From assembly GCA_011525945.1 (NCBI GenBank), contig WYBJ01000171.1, positions 1 to 38,662 of the forward strand: 38,662 bases of DNA, given 5' to 3'. This document shows positions 1 through 6,238 of this stretch, piece after piece. Made by a program: the position numbers and the translations under genes. The notes beneath the pieces were generated by a model that saw only the letters and a program-made list of their open reading frames with translations, was not told the DNA's origin and ran no database searches. Origin of the DNA: Burkholderiaceae bacterium. Its GTDB lineage: Bacteria; Pseudomonadota; Gammaproteobacteria; Burkholderiales; WYBJ01. Position 1 is the stretch's first letter. Every line of letters starts with the position of its first letter.

Positions 1-243
1 AACGAGCCTGAATGGATCGATATCGATCCCTCCGGCTCGCGCTTCGCGCTGCAACACCTCTCGCGGTGACTACGGTCACAGCGACGGCGCGTTAGCGCCA
101 AGTCAAATTGTTCTCAGGCTCTGAGCCGGCGGCCGGCCTGCCGCATCGGAGTGACCGACACGCGCTAGAGGGTACTCGACCGGGCGCTTGTCGCCGGCCC
201 GCAACGGCTGCTCGATCCGTTCTCAGGTTTGCCTTCTAAGGGA
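1..243. other. Left-edge stretch without a complete gene; possible tail of an upstream gene
   Basis: Reading from base 1, an open frame of 22 codons ends in TGA at 67-69. Its codons have GC-rich third positions and it ends in FALQHLSR, so it may be the last residues of a + strand gene that begins outside the window. Nothing identifies it. Two small hairpins follow: GTGAC/GTCAC at 66-79 and GGCGC/GCGCC at 86-99. Neither has a T-tract, so a terminator role is only a guess. The octamer TTCTCAGG occurs at 111-118 and again at 220-227. I see nothing else here. Confidence 0.3.
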
Positions 244-273
244 TTGACGAAGAGACACATTATTCCCTATGCT
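244..273 (+). promoter_or_regulatory. Sigma70-like promoter for the Slam-FecR block
   Basis: A -35 box TTGACG (244-249, 5 of 6 to consensus) and a -10 box TATGCT (268-273, 4 of 6) are separated by 18 bases. Transcription would start near 280, leaving a leader of about 100 bases before the chosen start at 383. The -10 box contains the ATG at 269, which argues that this ATG is not the translation start of the first gene. Confidence 0.5.
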
Positions 274-382
274 GGGGCCTCGGATCGCGCCTGCCCAGCG
301 GCTCGATCGCACCGGGTGCGCGGGCAGCAGGCGGCGCCGCTGGCATAACAGCTACAGTTCATCGCGCGGGGAGCGGGAAATC

Positions 383-1708
383 TTGAGGCGCTTGTTCGGA
401 CTGATTGCGCTGGTCATGCTGCTTGCCTGGGCGGGCATGGCGCCGGCACAGGATGCAGTGCTCGCGCAGGCGCGGCAACTGATGGCGCGCAGCCAGCCGG
501 GGGCTGCGTACGACCTGCTCAAGCCGCTGGAAGGCGAGCGCGCGGGCAACACCGATTACGACTATCTTCTCGGCATCGCTGCCCTGGATTCGGGGCGTTA
601 CACCGAGGCGGTGTTCGCGCTCGAGCGAGTGCTCGCGGTGAATCCGAAACATATCCAGGCGCGCGCCGAGATCGCCCGCGCCCTGGTGCAGTTGGGCGAG
701 GTCGAGGCCGCGCGGCGCGAATTCGAAACGGTGCGCAGTCAATCGATCCCGCCCGAGGCGGCTGCGACCATCCAAAAGTTCCTCGATGCAATCGAGCGGG
801 TTCAGGCCGGCACGCGCACGTCGGTCACGGCTTATGTCGAGGCTGGCCTGGGCTACGACAGCAACGTCAACAGCGGCACCTCGACCAGCCAGTTCGCGAT
901 CCCGACGCTGCCCGGCCTGGGGCTGGCTACGCTCAATCCGGCGGCGCTCAAGCAGGAGGACGGCTTCGGCTACCTGGCGGCCGGCGCGAACGTACGCCAC
1001 CCGGTCGATCCCAGCCTCGCCCTGATCGCAGGGATCGATGGCAACCAGCGCCTGCACTTCGACAAGACGGATTTCGATCTTGGCAATGTGGCGGCAAATC
1101 TCGGCGCCGAAGTGACGCACGCGCGCAACCGCTACCTCTTCGCCCTGCAGGGGCAGCAGATGGCGCTCGACTGGAACCGCTATCGCGAGTCGTTCGGCGG
1201 GGTGGCGCAATGGCAGCACCAGGTGGGCAACGGCGTATTCAGTGCGTATTTTCAGTATTCCCGGTTGAAGTATCCGGGCCAGGAGATCCGCAACGCCGAT
1301 CGCCCTGTCGGCGGCATCGCCTACGCGCGCGCGTTTACCGGGCGCTATGCGCCGGTGGTGTTCGCAGGCGCCTACTACGGGCACGAGAACGAACGCGATT
1401 CCTCGCGACCGGATTTCGGCCATCGTCTGATCGGAGTCCGCGTCGGCGGCCAGGTCACGCTGACCGAGAAGGTGTCGGCATTCGTTTTCGGCAGCTACGA
1501 AGACCGCAATTACGGCGGCCCGGTGCCGGGGTTCGTCGACAATCGTGCCGACGAGCAGACCGATTTCCGCTTCGGCCTCAACTACAAACCCGCCAAGCTC
1601 TGGACCATCACGCCGCAGCTCGCCTACACCGACAACAAGTCGAACGTGCCGTTCACCGATTACAATCGTACCCAGGCACTGATCACGGTGCGGCGGGATC
1701 TACGCTGA
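383..1708 (+). CDS. TPR plus outer-membrane beta-barrel protein, Slam (DUF560)-like
   Basis: Predicted outer-membrane protein of 441 residues. TTG at 383 was chosen because GGGGAG lies about ten bases upstream and the product then begins directly with a signal peptide (MRRLFGLIALVMLLAW, cleavage after APA). An ATG at 269 in the same frame sits inside the promoter. Residues about 25-135 form TPR-like helices (for example YDYLLGIAALDSGRYTEAVF). From about residue 150 the sequence is amphipathic and aromatic, beginning GLGYDSNVNSG, a motif typical of this family, and continues as beta-strands to the C-terminus. TPR followed by a roughly 14-stranded barrel is the layout of Slam proteins, which move cargo across the outer membrane (type XI secretion). 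The stop is ten bases before the FecR gene. It could instead be another TPR-porin; family placement is by motif only. Confidence 0.7.
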   Translation: MRRLFGLIALVMLLAWAGMAPAQDAVLAQARQLMARSQPGAAYDLLKPLEGERAGNTDYDYLLGIAALDSGRYTEAVFALERVLAVNPKHIQARAEIARALVQLGEVEAARREFETVRSQSIPPEAAATIQKFLDAIERVQAGTRTSVTAYVEAGLGYDSNVNSGTSTSQFAIPTLPGLGLATLNPAALKQEDGFGYLAAGANVRHPVDPSLALIAGIDGNQRLHFDKTDFDLGNVAANLGAEVTHARNRYLFALQGQQMALDWNRYRESFGGVAQWQHQVGNGVFSAYFQYSRLKYPGQEIRNADRPVGGIAYARAFTGRYAPVVFAGAYYGHENERDSSRPDFGHRLIGVRVGGQVTLTEKVSAFVFGSYEDRNYGGPVPGFVDNRADEQTDFRFGLNYKPAKLWTITPQLAYTDNKSNVPFTDYNRTQALITVRRDLR

Positions 1709-1718
1709 GGTAGCAGAC

Positions 1719-4700
1719 ATGAATACGCCTTGCTTGCGCTTGAGCCGCGATGCGGCCTTGGCGCTGATGGTGTCTTCGGCGCTGTCCGCGCTCGCGCACG
1801 CGCAGGTCGCGCGCGTGCAGTTCGCGAACGGACAAGTCAGCGCGACCGGCGCCAACGGTGCGGTGCGCACGCTCGCGCGCGGCGCCTCGATCACCGAGGG
1901 CGACACGGTGAGCACCGAGCAGGGCAGAGCGCAACTGCGCTTTGCCGACGGCGCGCTGGTTTCGTTGCAACCGCGAACGACTTTCCGCATCGACGAGTTC
2001 CGTTACCAGGCGAAGGGCGATGGCGAAGAGCGCGGATTCTTCAGCCTGTTGCGCGGGGGGCTACGCACCATCACCGGGCTCATCGGTCGCAACAACCGCG
2101 ATTCCTACCGGCTGCGCACGTCCACCGCCACCATCGGCATTCGCGGCACCGAGTATCTTGCCGAGGTTACCAACAGCCTGCGCGTGGCGGTTGGCGGCGG
2201 CACCATCGCGATCACCAACGAGGCGGGTACGTTCGTCATCGAACAGGGCCAGAGTGCGTTCATTGCCGATCCGAACAGCGCGCCGGTGATCACGTTCGAG
2301 AAGCCGCTGTTGCCCCCGCCGCAGGCGGTCGCCGCGGAAGCGGAGCTCGCGCAGGAGTTTCTGGCGGGCGAGCGGGGCGACGGGAAGCTGTGCCAGGGTG
2401 ATGCCGGAGTAACGCAGTGCACGGCGCTGGCGCCGACCGAGCCGCCGACCGAGCCGCCGACCGAACCTCCGGTTGAGCCGCCCACGGTTCCCGGCGTGGC
2501 AGCGTTCGGACTCGATGCCTCGCTCTTTCTCGCTTCGGGCAGCGCGCAGCTCAACGAGGCCAACCAGGTCGTCGCGTTCTCCGACCCCACGACTGGGGAG
2601 AATTTCCGGCTCGGCACGGCGAGCGTGCAGAACGGCTTCTATGACGGTACGGTGGGCGTGGGCCGCTGGAGCGACGGCACCTTCACCGCCAAGGTCGACC
2701 GAGGCGACGGGCTGGAGGATCTGTCGGTTCCCGTCGGGCCCAACCAGGGTCTGCATTATGCGTTCACCACGGCGCCGAGCGCGCCCATGCCGAGCGCGAA
2801 TATAGCGACATACAACGTGCTCGCTTCGACTTCGGCGACGTCGACCAGCGGCGCACTCGGGCTCGGTACTTTCGCACCGGGCCAGGGCGCCGGTCAGCCG
2901 GTCCTGGCGGTGGACTTCGCGAGCGGTAAGGTCGGCATGGACTTTACCGTCTCGTTTACCAGCGCGGGCTATCGCGTGCAGACCAGCGGCGGGATTGGCG
3001 GGCTCGCCGGCTCCGAAGTTGGCTTGCTCGGAGCTTCCGCGCCGTTCGTGTTCGCCAACAGCGCCCCGATTCCGACGATGGTCATCAGCGGCGGTGCCTG
3101 TGCGTCGGGCTGCAGTGCCGACGTACTCGGCTTCTTCGGCGGCGCGAACGCGGCTCGCACCGGTTTCACCTACGAGATCGACGACGCCGGTGCGGCGCTC
3201 AAGGTGCACGGCGCGGCTGCCGGGACACAGGCGGAGCTTTATCTGCCGGTAACGACGAGGATCGCGCTTGTCTATGCCGACAGCGCGACTTCGGCGACGA
3301 CGGTGGTCGCGGACGGCAGCGCGCAGCTTGCACCGAGCGGGCGCGTGACGGCATTCGCCGGCAGCGATTGTTGCCAGCCGGTCAGCATGACTCAGAATAC
3401 AGCCGCATTTGCGCCCGGCGAGCACGCCTACGACGGCACCATCGGGTTCGGCCGGCTCAGCAGCGGCACTGCCACGGTGGACGGCGGCGAAGGCGCCGGC
3501 TTCTCCAGCCTCAACCTCGCGGCCAATCAAGGACTGCACTACGTGCACGGCGTGCCGACCGCGGCGATGCCCGCGTCGGGCATCGCAAGCTTCGGTTTGC
3601 AGGGCGCGACCAAGGCGACCTCGCAGAGCGGCGCGGCCGGCTTGGGCGTCTTTTCCGGCGCTATGGCGGTCGATTTCGCGCTCGGCACGGTGGGGCTCGA
3701 TTTCAACGTCAACTTCGGCGGCGGCAACAATTATCACGTGGTGACCAGCGGTGGCCTCGCCAACCTGCTGAACTCCGAGGTCTCGATCTTCGGCTCGGAC
3801 TTCGCCGGCTCCGGGATCACGACGACCAATCCGGCCGCGTGTGGGTCGGCCTGCTCGGCGGCGGTGCAGGGATTTTTCGCCGGCGCCGGCGCGGCGCGTG
3901 CCGGGCTGGCTTACCGGGTCTTCGATGATTCCGATCAGTTCGTGGGCGCAGCCGCGTTCACCCAGACGGGCTTCACGCCCGCGCCGGGCGGCGGCACGTT
4001 GACCGGATCTTCGGTGGCGATCAACTATGCCGGCGCGCACGACCTGGCGAACTTTCCGACGAGCGATTCGTTTCTGCTCACCGATACCGCCGGCGCCATC
4101 GACAGCAGCGGCAAGCTGCTGCTCTTTGTCGATTCCGGCTTCACGGTGACCACGATCGGCAGCGCGTCGCCCGCGCCGGGCGAAAGCGGTAACGACGGCA
4201 TCATCGGCTGGTCGCGCTGGACCGGCGGAACGCTGGCAGGCTCTTCCGCTCATGCAGGCGGCATACTGGCGGGAACGCAAAGCTTCCACAACGTGTTCGG
4301 CCTGCCGACATCGCCCACGGACATGGCGGCGCTGCAGGCCGGTGCTGTCACGGCCACGTACGCGCTGCTCGGCGCCACCAAGCCGACCACCGATGCGGTC
4401 AGCGCTCTTCCGGGCACGTTGACAAGCGCCTCGCTCACGGCCAATTTCGGCTCCGGTACCGCGAATTTCAGCGCCAACGTCAACGTCAACGCGGCCGCGT
4501 ACGCGATCAATGCGACCGGGCTGCCGATCAGCGGGTCGGGATTCAGCGGCTCGTCCTCCGCGTATACCACGGGCGCGGCGTGCGCATCGGGTTGCTCGAC
4601 GTCGGTCAATGGTTTCTTCGCCGGCGCGATGGCCGCGCGCGCGGGTGTGGCCTACAACATCCAGAACGGATCCGGCAATTTCGTCAACGGCGCGGCGGCC

Positions 4701-4724
4701 TTTACCAAGGTGACGCCCCCCTAG
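1719..4724 (+). CDS. Secreted FecR-domain protein with three tandem beta-rich modules; candidate Slam/T11SS cargo
   Basis: A 1001-residue exported protein. GAGG at 1707-1710 lies eight bases before the ATG. Residues 1-28 are a signal peptide cleaved near AHA/Q; there is no lipobox cysteine. A FecR domain spans about 30-200 (EGDTVSTEQGRAQLRF; STATIGIRGTEYLAEV at about 133-148). It lacks the cytoplasmic N-terminus and membrane span of FecR anti-sigma regulators, so it is probably a surface or periplasmic domain. A Pro/Glu linker (239-258) leads to three homologous Gly/Ala/Ser-rich modules. Each contains a VDF-type strand motif, a CxxxC pair (C461/C465, C708/C712, C955/C959) and the block GFFxGAxAARxGxxY. 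I read these as TbpB-like beta-barrel handle domains, the kind recognised by Slam translocons; this is inference. The function is unknown. Confidence 0.75.
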   Translation: MNTPCLRLSRDAALALMVSSALSALAHAQVARVQFANGQVSATGANGAVRTLARGASITEGDTVSTEQGRAQLRFADGALVSLQPRTTFRIDEFRYQAKGDGEERGFFSLLRGGLRTITGLIGRNNRDSYRLRTSTATIGIRGTEYLAEVTNSLRVAVGGGTIAITNEAGTFVIEQGQSAFIADPNSAPVITFEKPLLPPPQAVAAEAELAQEFLAGERGDGKLCQGDAGVTQCTALAPTEPPTEPPTEPPVEPPTVPGVAAFGLDASLFLASGSAQLNEANQVVAFSDPTTGENFRLGTASVQNGFYDGTVGVGRWSDGTFTAKVDRGDGLEDLSVPVGPNQGLHYAFTTAPSAPMPSANIATYNVLASTSATSTSGALGLGTFAPGQGAGQPVLAVDFASGKVGMDFTVSFTSAGYRVQTSGGIGGLAGSEVGLLGASAPFVFANSAPIPTMVISGGACASGCSADVLGFFGGANAARTGFTYEIDDAGAALKVHGAAAGTQAELYLPVTTRIALVYADSATSATTVVADGSAQLAPSGRVTAFAGSDCCQPVSMTQNTAAFAPGEHAYDGTIGFGRLSSGTATVDGGEGAGFSSLNLAANQGLHYVHGVPTAAMPASGIASFGLQGATKATSQSGAAGLGVFSGAMAVDFALGTVGLDFNVNFGGGNNYHVVTSGGLANLLNSEVSIFGSDFAGSGITTTNPAACGSACSAAVQGFFAGAGAARAGLAYRVFDDSDQFVGAAAFTQTGFTPAPGGGTLTGSSVAINYAGAHDLANFPTSDSFLLTDTAGAIDSSGKLLLFVDSGFTVTTIGSASPAPGESGNDGIIGWSRWTGGTLAGSSAHAGGILAGTQSFHNVFGLPTSPTDMAALQAGAVTATYALLGATKPTTDAVSALPGTLTSASLTANFGSGTANFSANVNVNAAAYAINATGLPISGSGFSGSSSAYTTGAACASGCSTSVNGFFAGAMAARAGVAYNIQNGSGNFVNGAAAFTKVTPP
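2433..2492 (+). repeat. Five 12-base units encoding a Pro/Glu linker in the FecR protein
   Basis: The unit CCGACCGAGCCG is perfect twice and then decays (CCGACCGAACCT, CCGGTTGAGCCG, CCCACGGTTCCC). It encodes PTEP PTEP PTEP PVEP PTVP. It separates the FecR domain from the first barrel-like module. Such short in-frame repeats can change copy number without breaking the frame. Confidence 0.85.
2493..4721 (+). repeat. Three tandem ~247-residue protein modules within the FecR gene
   Basis: CxxxC pairs begin at residues 461, 708 and 955, and GFFxGAxAARxGxxY blocks begin at 471, 718 and 965. Both are spaced by exactly 247 residues. The upstream strand motif (VDFASG at 398, VDFALG at 651, ANFGSG at 908) is spaced 253 and 257, so insertions and deletions inside the modules compensate. 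Nucleotide identity between modules is low, so the duplication is old. Confidence 0.75.
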
Positions 4725-4760
4725 GGTTCTCGGCACAGCCGACGTCCCGAGCGCCAACCG

Positions 4761-6188
4761 TTGGCCGGCTCGCACGACGATATCCGTAGCGCCGTTCCCG
4801 GCGTACGCTGGCCGGCAATTCCTGCACGTGGCGACGCGCGCGCGCTTGCTACGCGCTGGCAATGTGAGCACGCGCGAAAAACGCCGCTGGCCGACGACAC
4901 CGCGCTGCTGCTCGCCTTGCAGTGGCAGTTCGAGCGCAGCGAATGGTCCGCACCCGAGGACTTGCAGTCACGTCAGCTCGCGCAGGTCGATGCGCTCTGC
5001 GCGCACGCCTGGGAAGAAGTTCCGTTCTACCGCGAGCGCTTGGCGGCCGCCGGTTATCGCCCCGCCATGCCTTTGTCCTGGCCGGCATTCCGCGCCATTC
5101 CCGTGCTGGGTCGTAGCGAGGTGCAGGCGGCAGGCGCGACCCTTCGAGCGCGCAGTTGGCCGCCGCAGCACGGCAGATCGTACCGGGAAGCGACCTCAGG
5201 CTCGACCGCCGAGCCGATCGAGTTTACGTCTACGGAAATCGTCAAGGTGATGTGGCACGCGTTCACCTTACGCGAGCACCTGTGGCACCGGCGCGATTTC
5301 GGCTCGCGGCTCGCGGCGATCCGCTCGGTGATCGATCCGGGCGACTATGCCGATTGGGGGCTGCCGGCCACCTTGCTGGGCCCGACCGGGCCGGCGTTCG
5401 GTTTGCGCGTTTCCACGCCCGTGCCCGAGCAGTTGGCGTGGATCGCTGCGCGCGATCCGGAGTACCTCATCACGTATCCGTCGAACCTGGCCGCGCTCGC
5501 GCGCGAGTCCGCGGCCGGCGGCACGCGACCGACGCGTCTGCGCGAGACGAGAACATTCGGTGAACGCCTGCCCGCGGGTCTGCGTGAAGCCGTACAGCGT
5601 GCCTGGAACGTGCCGTTGGTGGATATGTACAGCGCGCAGGAGGTCGGCTACATCGCCTTCCAGTGCCCGCAGCACGCGCACTATCACGTGCAGTCCGAAG
5701 GTGTGCTGGTCGAGGTGCTCGACGAGCTAGGTTCGCCGTGCCCTCCCGGAACGATCGGCCGGGTAGTGGTCACGTCGCTACACAATTTCGCCACGCCTTT
5801 CATCCGCTACGAGCTGGGCGACTACGCCGTAACGGGCGAGCCATGTCCGTGCGGCCGCGGGCTGCCGGTGCTGGGCGACATCGTCGGACGGGCACGCAAC
5901 ATGGCGATTCGCCCCGACGGCAGCCGGTTCTGGCCGCGCATCCGACCCGGCGAGTGGGCGGGCGCTTTCGCAGTGAAGCAATTCCGCCTGGTGCAGACCG
6001 CGCCCGATGCAATGCGCCTGGAAGTGGTGACGCTCGAACCGCTGCAGGCCGAACAGACGGCTGCGATCGCCGACGGGGTGGCGCGCCGCCTGGGACACCC
6101 GTTCGACATAACCGTGGTGCGCGTCGATCACATCGCGCGCGGCGCCGGCGAAAAACTCGATGACTTCGTCTGCCAGTTGGAGCGCTGA
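4761..6188 (+). CDS. PaaK/CapK-like adenylate-forming ligase
   Basis: A 475-residue member of the ANL adenylating superfamily, phenylacetate-CoA ligase/CapK branch. Visible motifs in order: TSGSTAEP (145-152), the nucleotide-binding Ser/Thr/Gly loop; YSAQEVG (290-296), the adenine/Mg motif; FIRYELGD (347-354), with the ribose-binding Asp; then CPCGR, typical of this branch. These enzymes activate a carboxylic acid as the acyl-AMP, often for transfer to CoA. The substrate cannot be told from sequence; relatives occur in aromatic catabolism and in surface-polysaccharide clusters. The start is TTG at 4761 without a clear ribosome-binding site; no ATG or GTG precedes it back to the in-frame stop of the FecR gene, 36 bases upstream. 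The next in-frame start downstream would remove about 50 residues. Confidence 0.75.
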   Translation: MAGSHDDIRSAVPGVRWPAIPARGDARALATRWQCEHARKTPLADDTALLLALQWQFERSEWSAPEDLQSRQLAQVDALCAHAWEEVPFYRERLAAAGYRPAMPLSWPAFRAIPVLGRSEVQAAGATLRARSWPPQHGRSYREATSGSTAEPIEFTSTEIVKVMWHAFTLREHLWHRRDFGSRLAAIRSVIDPGDYADWGLPATLLGPTGPAFGLRVSTPVPEQLAWIAARDPEYLITYPSNLAALARESAAGGTRPTRLRETRTFGERLPAGLREAVQRAWNVPLVDMYSAQEVGYIAFQCPQHAHYHVQSEGVLVEVLDELGSPCPPGTIGRVVVTSLHNFATPFIRYELGDYAVTGEPCPCGRGLPVLGDIVGRARNMAIRPDGSRFWPRIRPGEWAGAFAVKQFRLVQTAPDAMRLEVVTLEPLQAEQTAAIADGVARRLGHPFDITVVRVDHIARGAGEKLDDFVCQLER

Positions 6189-6238
6189 TGCACGCATGCG
6201 CGCGTACAAGCCGGCCTGTGTCCATGCAACGGGCATGA
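6188..6238 (+). CDS. Possible 16-residue leader ORF coupling the ligase to the glycosyltransferase
   Basis: ATG at 6188 overlaps the stop of the preceding gene (TGATG) and has GGAG at 6179-6182 five bases upstream, the best ribosome-binding site in this junction. It encodes MHACARTSRPVSMQRA and stops at TGA 6236-6238. That stop overlaps the in-frame ATG at 6235 of the GT41 gene as ATGA. The arrangement would allow termination-reinitiation coupling. It may also be chance, since the GT41 frame has other starts at 6160 and 6196. Confidence 0.3.
   Translation: MHACARTSRPVSMQRA

Noticed and set aside
269..382. ATG start at 269 for the Slam-like gene
   Set aside because: It lies within the -10 box and would place 38 basic, non-signal residues before an obvious signal peptide; TTG 383 has a good ribosome-binding site.
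1719..2330. FecR protein as an anti-sigma regulator
   Set aside because: It has a cleavable signal peptide, no cytoplasmic sigma-binding region or membrane span, and no sigma factor gene nearby.
2061..4871. A 936-codon open frame antisense to the FecR gene
   Set aside because: Arg/Gly/Ala-rich translation without motifs or strand logic; it is the expected GC-rich shadow of a real gene whose third positions are G or C.
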